From Paralvinella palmiformis (Eukaryota; Annelida; Polychaeta; Terebellida; Alvinellidae), in the NCBI GenBank assembly GCA_025642065.1, contig JAODUP010000471.1:292001-356000 (forward strand): a stretch of 64,000 nucleotides of DNA, in the 5' to 3' direction. The notes beneath the pieces were generated by a model. It did not search any database. It saw only the letters and a list, made by a program, of their open reading frames with translations, and was not told the origin of the DNA. Position numbers and translations under genes: made by a program. Shown piece after piece: positions 24,241-36,269 of the stretch; position 1 is the first letter of the stretch, and every line of letters starts with the position of its first letter.

Positions 24241-25039
24241 TAAAGGCTGGATATCAAATAATAATCACAGTATTAGTTCAATAATTTAAGCCAACATGTA
24301 GGTATGTATCAATGTGATATAACACTATGATCATGAGAAAGTGTAACACTGCTTCAAATTAAATTCAGACTGGCTTTCTATACTGAGTTAAAATGAAGTC
24401 ACATTTTAAAACTATGATATATCACCTGGGTTATGCAGTCACATCTTAACAACATTACAATACATGTATGTGTCAACATTGGATAGAGGGTTATTCTGAG
24501 ACTAGTAGATTATCTGCCGTATATACAAGTAGTAATAACCCACATGCCAGATATAGTTAAGTAGTTAACGGTGTTAATAACGTCTGTGTAAAAAACCTCC
24601 CAACCCTGACATATCATTATTTATATTTATGTATAATAGCGGAGAAAACAGTATATAGTAATATAAATATACAAATTGTACAAAAAGCAACAATAATTAT
24701 TATGTTGCTAACATCTTATCTAAAGATAAGCCTATATTTGCAACATCCATAAAGAGAACATAATATTGACAAAGCATACACAAATTCAAAAATATAACAA
24801 TATACATGTAGATGTAAGATGGAAATTTTGAATGTTGGCTAAATGTTCCCCCTGCAAATATTGGCTAAATGTCCGTTGGTTAAATGTCCGTTGGCTAAAT
24901 GTCTGGATACCGGGTCAAATACCTCATAAACATACAAATCCAATAAATACTATGACCTACTCGTCACTATTATAACAATTTACATCGGCGCTTTAGCAGA
25001 CCGTTATGGCGGAATTGCCGTTCTATATATTAACATAAC

Positions 25040-25470
25040 TGGACCTAGGAAAGATAATTCTATTCCCACAAACAACTAAGGTGAATTATATATACAACTA
25101 AACTGTATATATAACACACCAACCACACGAGCCGTGTCTAATGTCACCACTCGAAATGCGATGCAGTGTTTCTATTTCTGAGTCAGGAGTACATGCTTTA
25201 AGAGCGTACTGTGTCTGCTACAGTCATTTAAATGCTGGATAACCAGGCCAAGCACCTAAACGGCGTACCTCCAAAGACGCAAATAGTGCACGGAATATAC
25301 AGCTCTAGATCAACTATTCTTAGAACGCGTGGACCTGGAAACATACAGTCTCCACACACAGAAAAAGGAACATCTCAACCGCAGCATAATATGCCCATAT
25401 TTGCTGGAGGGTCAAATACCTCATAAGCATACAAATCCAATAAATTCAATATCTACTCGTCACTAACCCT
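25040..25470 (+). repeat. 400-bp repeat R, copy 2 (uninterrupted)
   Basis: A direct repeat of 22030-22499 plus 24912-24990. The transposon target site GGGTCAAATACC is intact and single at about 25410, so this copy shows the pre-insertion state. Confidence 0.9.
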
Positions 25471-25730
25471 TTATATCAAATATTACAAAATTGGTTAAAA
25501 AAACCGAACCTCAATCCTCTGGCACGGGCAATGTGTGTTTTAGCTGTGTATAATAAGGCACAGGCACAGAGAATCTCGAACCGTGAATTCAAACTCTGGA
25601 CGTTTCTTCAGGGGACTGAATCCAGAGTGGCGACTTTTCTCGCTGAAACATGTGTAATGTCTCACCAGATCCTACAGGATGTGGTACAGGAGTGGCCGGA
25701 CTATCCTGAAGTTATCAGGCATACATGGCG

Positions 25731-25764
<34 letters not shown>

Positions 25765-26314
25765 CGTCTTTGTGTGCGCGCGCGGAATGAGGCCGACCAA
25801 CTAAACACTGATCATCTTAATTATCTCAATATAAATCATGAAATTTTCAAACCTCCCCACTACGGTTCTAAATCTCGACCACAAAAAGGAAACACGCTGC
25901 TTATAATAGCCCTAAATTGTCATACAAAATAAATCTAGCCCACCAACACAACGCCAACGTGCAGACGGGTGTGTGTGTGTTTGTTCCTGGGTGCGGGCGT
26001 GTTTATTTTGTGCAGAACGCCACCTCCTCTAGGCCCGTTGAAGCGACACCACAACAGTTCGGTATCCATCCATCTATCCATCCAGCCAGCCAGCCAGCCA
26101 GACATCCTCCAGCCACATCATTTAATCAATCTATATCAACATTGTGTTTGGCCGATCCAGACGACGGCCAATTTCTAGCCCCCTCCTCCGAATATCGGAT
26201 TATAGCCACAAGCGCGCGCTAGGGATGACGTCGCCGAAAGAAGCCCATCCCCGCCATTTCTTATTTCTCCATTAGATCCGGATGAATGAATGAATGTCGT
26301 CGATATATCGTGAT

Positions 26315-26336
26315 GGGGGGGGGGGGGGGGGGGGGG
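26315..26336 (+). repeat. Poly-G run of 22
   Basis: A pure G tract between GAT and CGAC, able to form G-quadruplexes. Such runs are also assembly trouble spots. Confidence 0.97.
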
Positions 26337-26660
26337 CGACCCGGCTATTTCGCTATCCGTAACAGATCTGTTATGCTTACCATCCAGCAAACAATGGCCA
26401 TTGTTGGCTGGCAGTTCCGTGTGGAATAGATCCGGAACGCATCATTGATAATGGCCAGCCACCATCAGCAGCATACATCACCAGTGGGTCGTCCATTGTA
26501 TTCCGGAGCCAGTCGAATGTGTATCAAACCGTCCTCTTTGTTAGCGAGGACCGATATATTTTTCCCGCTTGTTTAATTCTTAAGTGAATGGCGTCAGCTG
26601 ATGTAAACGAGACACTTCATGACAATAAAATCTGGTAGTTAATGTATTATATTGAATGGT

Positions 26661-26674
26661 ACGACAGATGGCGC
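26661..26674 (+). promoter_or_regulatory. CTCF-like motif 3
   Basis: ACGACAGATGGCGC, opposite orientation to motifs 1 and 2, in otherwise unassigned DNA. Confidence 0.3.
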
Positions 26675-26916
26675 CATTCGTCGGTAGGTACGCTTTCGAC
26701 GTTAGAGCTCCGAGCGAAATCGATCGATGGATCGATCGTTCGATTATTAAGTTGATAACTGGTCTTTGTATTGCTAGGGTAATAGTGATTATTACAAAAT
26801 TGTTTGGTGTTTTTTATTTCTCTGTCCCCTCCTCTCTCTCTCCCTCCCGAATCTTAGAACCATATATAAAGGTGAGTCAATTATATACAATGGGCAATCA
26901 GGTCATAAACTTAAGG

Positions 26917-27287
26917 CAGTGAGCTCCGGTGGCCTAGCGGTTAAGCACCCGGCACTTGGTGCCAACGGTCGCAGGTTCGAACCCCGTAAGAGGTCGAAAC
27001 TTTTCCGGGGATTAATTTCTCGGCTCACTACATCGTGGGTGGCTGACCACGTTAAATGGCGCTGCCGTCTCTACTGAATTATTTAAAATAAAGGGGGACG
27101 TTAAAAAAACCCTCTGAGGACGTAAAACACTCTGGCAGTGACCACCCTCAGGGTATTTCGGTTCCATCTTTCCGTACTGCTCCCCTGTGAGTGGTGGGGG
27201 GAGGAGATTTCTCAACCACTCGAACATAGAGGCTGTGCTGAATAAGCGACAGCCTGGGGATTCTCCCCGAACAACAAAGCCAAAAGC
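26917..27287 (+). mobile_element. SINE family B (tRNA-derived, ~370 bp), copy 1
   Basis: The head has A box TGGCCTAGCGG and B box GGTTCGAACCC. The body runs through GGGGATTAATTTCTCGGCTC and CCTGAGGACGTAAAAC-type motifs and ends with CTGGGGATTCTCCCCGAACA plus an AACAAA tail. A perfect 13-bp duplication CATAAACTTAAGG (26904-26916 and 27288-27300) frames it. Confidence 0.93.
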
Positions 27288-28054
27288 CATAAACTTAAGG
27301 TGTACAACAATCTAAGCAATTGAATTTATTGAAACTGTTAGCGAATCTCGTTCGCAAACGTTCCAATACTGAGCGAGTAAAATAATTTAACATACTATAG
27401 ATACAAACTACAATATACGGTAATGCAATGTGATATGCATACAGTGAGAATCCGTTAATCCGACAAGGTTTGTCACGTGATAATAAACATAAATGTCGGA
27501 ATGTCGAGTCCGTGACATAGCGGTAGTATTTGTAACACAATTTTAGATCGTAAAGACATGCCGCTGTATCTAACAAAAATTATACGCAACATCCATTGTA
27601 CCTTCAATGACACTTATAATCTGGTGGTGTATTTTTTTTTTTTCAACAATTATGTCAATAAATGACCAGAAAAAATTATATATATTATAAAGAAATACTC
27701 GTGTCACTTTGTCCATCAGGTTAATTCATGATCTGCTCATTGGAGAGATCACACATTTGTGTTTGTAATTAGCCACGATTAATTATGCTTGGCTGTTAGA
27801 TAGGCACAGGCAATGGAAGCATCGTGCGTCGGTGTTATATGGTCAAGGACGGTTGTAATTGGTTACGATCTAGTAATTATGGCGGGTGGGCGGGTTAATT
27901 AACCATTACTGACAACATGTCGGTGTGTGTTGCATGACTGGAAAAAAAAAACGATATCATTTTACATTGAAATGTCACATTCTGTCGGCGAAATGAAGTG
28001 TCGGAGTCGGAACGCGATTTTGCCGGATTAAAGAGTCATTCTTTAACGGATTCC

Positions 28055-28057
<3 letters not shown>

Positions 28058-28145
<88 letters not shown>
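28058..28145 (+). repeat. AT-GT microsatellite
   Basis: About 14 AT units followed by about 29 GT units. Confidence 0.97.
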
Positions 28146-28146
<1 letters not shown>

Positions 28147-29332
28147 TCACTATGTGTGTGTGTTAGTATGTATTTACATTTGATTAATAAAACGTCGATA
28201 CTCAAATACAAACAAATCTATACTTTAAATACTCATACAAATGACAGAAAATACTATTCGTACTAAAGCAAAGAACTGTATAGAAAATAAAAAGGGTATT
28301 TTATAGTTTAATAACGCAAAAGGCTGGTACTATCGTTTGGTTAATTAAAACCTTGTCTAGCGAAGATAGAGTGTATCAGCAAAACTACTAAACACCGTCC
28401 AGTAAGCCAGAGTACACGAAAACAAATGTCGCTAATAGTTAGTTCCGGTTGTAGGGTGAATGATCATGCTTAAACTGAAGAGTTTCTTTGTTGTGGTTTT
28501 AACTAATAGTTTAAGTGATATTTATCAAAATTTTTAATGGTTACGTAGGGTTTTGAAATTACACTACTTATTAATTTATTCTAATCCTAAACAGTTTTTG
28601 GCAACAAAACAGTAGCTCGGGATTTACCTATATTGCTATATTACCTTCTGTCTTGTTTATATAGCCAATTATCCTTTTTTATTTACAAAGTTGGTGGCAC
28701 TCCTACATTTTATATCTATATATATCATAGGTTGTTGATGCTTATAGAATATTTATAGCTGCTGTCATATGGTTCATGTCTAATGTTACCATATTTCGTA
28801 TAGTGGTGTAGCTGGGAGATGATGTCCCAGAACGCGTCACATCTGGGATTTCCGCCATAAGGTTTCGATCTCGGGCTCTGAAGAGGAAGATGTGTTTACG
28901 ACCTTAGAATCATATACATCTTTGAATGATCTAACTCCTATTCTTCATCTCAGAATTAGACGCCTGAGATTGTCAATATCAGCGGCTATTAGTGGCACGG
29001 ATCGATATTTTATTTAAAAAGAAGGATATTTGCTCCTTTGGATGATTTACATTTCCGAAAACAATCAGCACATTATCCGTCTCACATTATCCACATTATA
29101 TCTCAGGATGTGCTCCCCGACGATGTACTTATTTTGTTTATTTCTCTTAGGAGAGGAGCCGTAGTGACAGTTAGATATAGATCTATTTTTAAATCAATCA
29201 ATGTCTCTTTTATTTTTATTACTTTTCGTGTTTATTTCGGTTGTCTTTTTTAATTACTAGTTACTAATTACCTCTTATAGCAGTTCATTTTGTTTTTTTA
29301 ATCATTTCTGTTCTCGAAACCTTGACATAATT

Positions 29333-29363
29333 GTGTGTGTGTGTGTGTGTGTGAGTGTGTATG

Positions 29364-29399
<36 letters not shown>

Positions 29400-29402
29400 T
29401 GT

Positions 29403-29460
<58 letters not shown>

Positions 29461-29507
29461 TGCTCTCCCATACTTTCATACCATCATCATCATCATCATC
29501 ATCATTA
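29333..29507 (+). repeat. GT and ATC microsatellites
   Basis: An interrupted GT tract of ~125 bases followed by an ATC run. Confidence 0.96.
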
Positions 29508-29575
29508 TGATGAATAATTGAATAATTATTTATTTCCAAACTATGCTCGTTATTATAATTACATGAATGGTTAAT

Positions 29576-29577
<2 letters not shown>

Positions 29578-29638
<61 letters not shown>
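29578..29638 (+). repeat. AT microsatellite
   Basis: About 30 TA units. Confidence 0.97.
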
Positions 29639-29640
<2 letters not shown>

Positions 29641-29894
29641 GGTCTTATGTATATCAAACAATTTCAAGACACCAGAATGTTGATAGAGGAGATGAGTATG
29701 ATCTATAATATGGTCGCCTGATGTAATATAGAATGAGTGACATTATCCCCAGCTCAGAATTCACAGGGTTTCAAGACAATTATATGGTAGAACTTTCTCT
29801 ATTTGTTTGATGGCAAAAAGTACATTTGAAATATGTTTGTTGATATTAGATCAAATGCGGCTTCCAGGGGAGATTCCGATTACTGTATTATATA

Positions 29895-29996
29895 TGTTAC
29901 AGTTGATCTGTATAATCAGGTAATATATATATATTACCTGAAAACTGCAGGTAAAATACTTATTACCTGATTATACAGATTAACTGTAACATATGT
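29895..29996. repeat. 102-bp palindrome / foldback
   Basis: The left arm ATGTTACAGTTGATCTGTAT with ATCAGGTAAT (29895-29930) is matched inverted by 29962-29996 with two mismatches over ~34 bp. The loop is about 30 bases. Confidence 0.9.
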
Positions 29997-30059
29997 ACTT
30001 CAAGATTTAACGGCCTTTTCGGCGCAATCGTTTACAAATCGATTGAGTTTATCGTTTTA

Positions 30060-31890
30060 TATGAAGGTACTGTGCCAGTGTATGCGTTTAGGACGTAATA
30101 CCAGAGAGCTTAAATATAGAGAGGCGTTACTCTTGCCGTACCATGTTGAATTTTGAACCAGTGGCGCCTCCAACGACCGGAGGTATTTCTCAGATGAACA
30201 AAAGGGCCGGTTGTCCACATGTGATCGTGTACATGTGTGCGATGGTTGAAATGAATTGCCAAAACTAGTACTGTATGTTACATGATCACATACTCTTTTA
30301 TTAATAAACACTTTAATTGTGCACACATGATATTGAAAGAAACGAAGCTCTGAAACTGTAAATAAATAATTAAGTGATTTCACAGCCCAGTCACTTAGTT
30401 AATTCATAGCCTACAATTTGCGATCACTTGACAGCTGATCAGAAAATAATTGAACGTGGTTTAGGTTATTTCACAGCTTTGTGTGTGGAAGGCGTAGTTT
30501 TTAAATGAAAACAGCTAGGTATATATGAGGTAAATGCATACAAACATACTTTCATCATGTGAGTTTATCATAGTCCAAATTTATTTATTTATTTGTATAT
30601 AGACATATAATGATATATACAGCTATTATGACGCAACCATAACACAATTCACCATATATTCATCATGTCCGTTTATCATATATTAACTCCAAAAATTATA
30701 AGTTCATTTAATGGCTACACCTCAATAATATAGGCCATGCAATATATAAGCCTGCCCAGCTAAGAACAAAGAATATACATGGAATATTAACAATGTTTAT
30801 GTTTGCGTTAACATATTAGAGATAAAGAAATTAGTACTTTCATACAATAAGCGGCATTAAATCTCTTGTGCCACGGGTTCATCTATAGTTACAATCAGTC
30901 ATTTGTTATCAAATGGACAGAATAACCCAAATTGCTTCCAGCTCTAAACAACCACTGCTACAAAAATATGACATTTAGTCCAGATCAGTGAACTGTTTAA
31001 AGTTAGACAGAATATACCCAGAGATGTAACAGACACATGCATTGACTACTGTAACAGATAACACCAGTAAATCTGTAACCAAGAGATTGGCCTGTTTACA
31101 TGGTATCTCATCATCATTAAAACTTCAAGGACTGAAACAGAACAATACCTTGTAAAATAATGACTTGAACCAAGTGCATACACAATGTGTAAACACATGT
31201 TTTCCTTTTATTCAAGTTAGTTATTTGATTTGATATGCATTTAAGTTATGAAGAGAAGTATACCAATTAAAGCACATGAGCTGAACATTCAAGTACTAAA
31301 TGAAGTGCTGGTAATCCTTTTTTTTTATTGAGATATGAAATGGGCTAACAAAATTTCATGGGTTTGATGCCTTGTTTCTTATTTAATTAATTTTATAATA
31401 CCAATTTTCACCATTAATATTTATAAATATTAATTACCATCACAGCTGGTCCTGTCTCCTGTAAATGTCTCCTATCTGTTAATACCTTCCTCTTTGATTT
31501 CAGTGGATGCATGCGGTGGATTTGGTACATCAAAAATAGTTGGAATAGCATTCTAGATAAGTTGTCTGATTCATGAATTCAGTTTCAGTGAAATGCATAT
31601 CATACATTCTACAATTAGTATTCAAGTAATTTAAATCTGTCCTCATCATATATATGAACGACAACAATTAATAGCCCATCTTTTACTTCTGTCAATAGAA
31701 AAAATAACAAAATGAATGTTTCTACCACTAGTTGAGGTATTTAATAATTAATTTCATAACATTTAAATTATAAATAGAAGTCCATATATATATCAATAAG
31801 CTTACATTTAAAAATAAATATGATGCAGGTGATGATGTAAATACTCAGCTACTTATAATTACTGTAATTAGGGAAAAATTGTCTGATTAT
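30060..31890. repeat. Unidentified dispersed repeat E, longer copy
   Basis: Blocks at 30090-30845 and 31700-31890 align in the same order and orientation with 47140-48095. Shared strings include ATTTGCGATCA, ACAGCTGATCAGAAAATAAT, ACACCTCAATAATATA and AATACTCAGCTACTTA. The central ~850 bases are absent from the other copy. No coding motif and no clear terminal repeats were recognised. Confidence 0.8.
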
Positions 31891-32264
31891 AGTAATGTAA
31901 TTTTAGAAGTCCAATTATATTATTAACAATAATAAAGTAAAATATACCTCCCACACATAACATCTTCAGTGGCTCCAGTACATGTAACTGTAAGCTTATG
32001 TATATCTTACATACCCACTTTATGATTAATAGGTTGATATTATTCAATAAAATTTAATCAGATTTTGTCTGAAACAAATATAGATCTAGATAGATCCTGC
32101 TTGGGTCATGTCAAGTAGGGGTGTGTCTACTTCAAATTGTTATGCTTACTTTTTAAATATCCTTTATTTTAAAAAAGCCAAATCATATCAAATTTTTACA
32201 CTAGCTTTCATTTCCTTTCGGGGATGTCTTTATTTGTGCATACTTTTTCTCTTACTGCAGCTGA

Positions 32265-32419
32265 AAGCAGCGCAGAATGAACTAGTGCCATTAGGCGCCA
32301 TGTTAACAAAAGGAGCTGTCCGTGACAATCTACCTCCGGTCGCTAGGGCTCTGGTGCTCCATGAATTCAAAATGGCGTCCCATGTTAAAACGCGAAGTAA
32401 CACGTCTTGTTATAAATAG
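32265..32419 (+). other. Possible isolated exon, unassigned
   Basis: A good acceptor (CTCTTACTGCAG) precedes an open frame of 52 codons, starting LKAAQNELVPLGAMLTKGAV, that ends at a stop. It is GC-richer than its surroundings, but no partner exon or known domain was found. Confidence 0.2.
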
Positions 32420-32916
32420 TCTTTGGTAATACAACATAATTCGTTTTATCGACATTTCGTCGCAATTTATTTGCACAGAAACAGTCAAATAATAATAATA
32501 ATAATTACAAACTTTTATAATGCCAATAAGCCAATATCATCGAAAAGAATTGAGCTCAGTGATGCACTTAGTCAAATGGTTGGAAAATCTCATAATCAAG
32601 ATACGATGCAGATTGGATGCACTGGAAACTTAGGAGGGAGAAACAAGCCTGAAAGGGGAGTTTTTTAATTGATTTAAATGTCACTTTAGTAAAGATTTTG
32701 TAATATCGGCTGTAAATGACCAAATCATTCCATTACAAGAATTATGTATATATAATTGACATAAATTAAACAGAATGATGGCCCTTTTCAATATCGACAT
32801 TGATTTCAACAAATTGATTTCTTCCAATAAGATACCTTTTAGACCATTGATTAGCAATATCACGGATGCCATATGAGTCTAGTTTTCTTAATAAAATATC
32901 ATCATTAAATATACGT

Positions 32917-33250
32917 CGAGCCGTGATGGCGCAGTTAGTTAGAACGTAAGATTCGTAAACGAAGGGTCGCGGGTTCGAGGCTCGGGAGCTACAATGCCGT
33001 CATGTGGTGACTGATCCACTCAGCCAGAAATGATAATCTGACAGTAAAATGTGATGGCTATTTGTGTCTGAGTAACGGGTTGCGTCTATAATCGCAACAG
33101 TGCAGTATGTTTCCTTGGGAGTTGAGATGTGTGCAGAATTGAAATGGATCAGAGTCAGGGATAATAATACTGTAAAGTGCCTTAGAGCAGCAATCTAGGT
33201 GGATAGGGCGCTAATATAATGTCACATAGTATTGTTATTATTATTATTAG
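32917..33250 (+). mobile_element. SINE family C with LINE-like tail
   Basis: A tRNA-like head (GAGCCGTGATGGCGCAGTTA, B box GGGTTCGAGGC) is followed by a ~200-bp central body. The 3' segment, GTAAAGTGCCTTAGAG to GGGCGCTAATATAATG, ends in an ATT repeat. The tail resembles the 3' end of the LINE at 12960-13743, as expected for a SINE mobilised by that LINE. Confidence 0.8.
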
Positions 33251-33546
33251 ATAAATCATAAAATACTGCAAACTTTAAATTATATATATAATTTGGGATT
33301 GAGTTGGTTCTGAAAATGGAGAACCGAGATCTTTGCAAAATGAGTGAATGAAAACCCAAATATTGGTGTTTATAGGTGAGGTTATTAGCAGTCAGTAAAG
33401 ATGACAATTTATCATACATTACTTTTTATGGTCTGTTAATGATTTGTGTACTTGGTTTTATGATATGTTCAATAGAAGGTTTTAGCAATTTTGTTAACAT
33501 TCTGTCATGGTAGCAATTCGATTTCGATTTGTTGGCGACAGATAAG

Positions 33547-33560
33547 ACGCCAGATGGCGA
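33547..33560 (+). promoter_or_regulatory. CTCF-like motif 4
   Basis: ACGCCAGATGGCGA, same orientation as motif 3, upstream of a possible small first exon at 33680. Confidence 0.3.
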
Positions 33561-33679
33561 CACCAGTTATACGAAAGCCACGGCAAAGATCGTATATGGC
33601 CTTTGAGATACTGTAACCGATGGATTAGGCATGTATTATGAAATAACCTGTATTTTAATTTGAAACGTTATGACTCATC

Positions 33680-33760
33680 ATGGCTCCTATTTTTGAAATG
33701 AAATTATTAAAGCCTTCAGCTGCTTCCCGTTTGTCTGAAGCTGATGAATTTTTAATGGTA
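33680..33760 (+). other. Possible first coding exon, unassigned
   Basis: An ATG at about 33680 opens MAPIFEMKLLKPSAASRLSE and further, with potential donors GTAAAC near 33759 and GTAACT near 33772. The surrounding 33.5-33.7 kb lacks recognised repeats and is less AT-rich. It could be a 5' exon of an unknown transcript upstream of the CRYZ-like gene, or chance. No match to a known protein is claimed. Confidence 0.2.
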
Positions 33761-34198
33761 AACCTATTAAGGTAACTGGATTTTTACTTTACCAATGGTT
33801 TGTGTATAGTATTGACCAGATAATATTTAATATTATATATTTTTTAAAGTTTTAATATTATATTCAGTAGGCTTTTATTTGTAGTAAGTTAATAGTACCA
33901 TGTTTCATGTTTTATTAACTTAGATCTATGCTTCACATCATGTAATGGAAAGTAACCATCAAAATTCAAAACTATTTAAATATATCCATGGAAACGATCG
34001 TTGCACGATTCATCTGGGCGCAAGTGCGTTGTAGAACATTTATAAAATCTGCACGGCTAAGATTTATTTTAGATAAATCTAAATTTTTGACCGAAAATAA
34101 TCTGTTCTTCTAAATAATCTTTTACCTTGATCTAGTGGTAATAAGGTGAAATGTGAACAAAATCTACGGGCATGTCTGTGATAAGTATTTCAAGATTA

Positions 34199-34258
<60 letters not shown>
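34199..34258 (+). repeat. AT microsatellite bounding the rearranged hAT-like copy
   Basis: About 30 AT units just left of the homology that starts at 34275. Confidence 0.97.
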
Positions 34259-34260
<2 letters not shown>

Positions 34261-34274
34261 TTTATGGGTATATA

Positions 34275-34988
34275 TGCAAAATGGAGTCACATTTTAAAAC
34301 TATGATATATCACCGGGTTATGCAGTCACATCTTAACAATATTGCAATACATGTATGTGTCAACATTGGATAGAGGGTTATTCTGAGACTAGTAGATTAT
34401 CTGCCGTGTATACAAGTAGTAATTACACACATGCCAGATATAGTTAAGTAGTTAACGGTTTTAATAACGTCTGTGTAAAAAACCTCCCAACCCTGACATA
34501 TCATTATTTATATTTATGTATAATACCGGAGAAAACAGTATACAGTAATATAAATATACAAATTGTACAAAAAGCAGCAATAATTATTATGTTGCTAACA
34601 TCTTATCTAAAGATAGGCCTATATTTGCAACATCCATAAAGAGAACATAATATTGACAGAGCATACACAAACTCAAAAACTCATCCGGATACTTGTTCAC
34701 CAAGCAAATAAAAAAGTGGACACTTACTCACCCGTGAATTTTATTGAGAAAAAAATGCACATAATGATATTAATAAAATAATCTCATTAAAATAATTATT
34801 AGTTAATTTCAACTATTAATCAGGGTTGGCAGATTTAACCCCACCCTCTGCCTTAAATCCAGGTTTAACCTGGGTTGAGATAAACCCCCTAAAGTGGGTT
34901 AAAGCGGGTTAAACTAACTTTCAAGCTTTTTCAGGAATTAGATGTAATTAAGATTAAAAGGCCAAAGTGTTTTATTTGGTTTTGATAA

Positions 34989-35034
<46 letters not shown>

Positions 35035-35734
35035 CTATTTAGTTATATAACAGGGGACGATATGGTCCACTGGTTATAAGAATTATATAATATTTATGAC
35101 GCTGAAATTAATGCCCTAATAATTGGTAATATTCATCCCAATAATTATATAGGTAATAGGATACTAAAAATATATATTTCTGAATTAAAAATCATAAATT
35201 TTGTTATTACAAATTGACTTTTTCTTATTAAAAATTAACTGGTGAGCAAGTGTCCACTTTTTCATTTGCTTGGTGAGCAACTGTCCGGTGAGCAACTGTT
35301 CGGGTGAGCAAGTGTCCGTACTCCGGTTTCTCGACCACTCTAACATAGAGGCTGTGCCGAATAAGCGACAGCCTGGGGATTCTCCCAGAACAACAAAACA
35401 AACAAACAAACAAACAAACACAGTGTTAAAATGTAACTTCGTACAATGAATTGAATGAAATTCAATTACGTACACTATGACGATTGAATATAACAACTGT
35501 GGACTATATGTAACATCAGTAATTACAAGTTTTAGAATATGAGACATCTTTTTGTGTTTGTTACATTCGCACCATGAATTACAAAAATACAATTACATAC
35601 ACTATTTTGTATTTATTGAAACAACTATATTTATATAGTGAAAACTCACATAAACATAATCAAAAATTTTGAATGTTGGCTAAATGTCCCCCCTGCAAAT
35701 AATGGCTAAATGTCACGGATTCCTATTTCCCGAT
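34275..35734. mobile_element. Rearranged copy of the 22.5-24.9 kb hAT-like element
   Basis: Segments match the intact element but are out of order. 34281-34682 matches 24395-24800 directly, 34683-34740 matches the 23.76-23.85 kb block inverted, 35105-35315 matches 23675-23850 directly, and 35422-35730 matches 22590-22870 inverted. An AT microsatellite (34991-35032) and a SINE B fragment lie inside. No transposase frame is left. Confidence 0.75.
35322..35421 (+). mobile_element. SINE family B, 3'-end fragment
   Basis: Only the last ~80 bases of family B are present, from TTTCTCGACCACTC to the CTGGGGATTCTCCC end, followed by an ACAAACAA tail. It is embedded in the scrambled hAT-like copy. Confidence 0.82.
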
Positions 35735-35934
35735 CCCCGCATTCAAGAAAAGTTGATCTAGAGCTATATATTCCGTGCACTATTTGCGTCTTTGGAGGGA
35801 CGCCGTTTAGGTGTCTGGCCTGGTTATCCAGCATTTAAATGACTGTAGCAGGCACAGTACGCTCTTAAAGTATTATAAGTACTCCTGACTCAGGAATAGA
35901 AACACTGCATCGCATATCGAGCGGTGACATTGGA
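35735..35934 (-). repeat. Repeat R, inverted partial copy 3
   Basis: The reverse complement of part of repeat R (TTTGCGTCTTTGGAGGGACG, GGTTATCCAGCATTTAAATG). It is cut by the family B SINE at 35935 and joined on its left to an inverted hAT-like end. Confidence 0.88.
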
Positions 35935-36269
35935 GACAACTTGGCTTTGTTGTTCGGGGGGTGAATCCCCAGGCTGTTGCTTATTCGGCACAGCCTCTAT
36001 GTTGGAGTGGTTGAGAATCTCCTCCCCACCACTCACCGGGGAGCAGTATGGAAAGATGGAGCCGAAATACCCGAGGGTGCTCACTGCCAGAGTGTTTACG
36101 TCCTCAGGGGTTTTTTAACGTCCCCTTTATTTTAAATAATTCAGCCACCCACGATGTTGTGAACCGAGAAATTAATCTCTGGGAAAGTTTCGACCTCTTA
36201 GGGGGTTCGAACCTGTGATCGTTGGCACCAAGTGCCGGGCGCTTAACCGTTAGGCCACCGGAGCTCACT
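35935..36269 (-). mobile_element. SINE family B, copy 3
   Basis: An almost complete inverted copy. The minus strand carries GTGAGCTCCGGTGGCCTAAC and a B box GGTTCGAAC, and the tail end is at 35935. It interrupts an inverted copy of the 400-bp repeat seen at 22 and 25 kb. Confidence 0.9.

Larger units (their letters stand above)
22500..24911 (-). mobile_element. hAT-like DNA transposon with tandem-repeat inverted ends
   Basis: The element is bounded by a 9-bp duplication GGGTCAAAT (22491-22499 and 24912-24920). Its ends are inverted copies of a 15-bp unit, ATTTAGCCAACGGAC, present about six times on the left and three times on the right, followed by a shared inner block CATTTAGCCAACATTCAAAA. 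Minus-strand coding remnants of a hAT transposase lie at 23851-24240. The element sits inside a 400-bp repeat, of which an uninterrupted copy lies at 25040-25470. It is too short and too broken to be autonomous. Confidence 0.8.
25471..26903. other. Intergenic, unassigned
   Basis: An open frame at 25531-25932 encodes a Q/E-rich stretch without known motifs, running into a CT microsatellite. A CAGC-repeat (26080-26100), the poly-G run and a palindromic ATCGATCGATGGATCGATCG stretch near 26720 lie here. Confidence 0.4.
27301..30059. other. Intergenic, microsatellite-rich
   Basis: Only the simple repeats and the 29.9-kb palindrome listed separately are supported. Confidence 0.5.
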
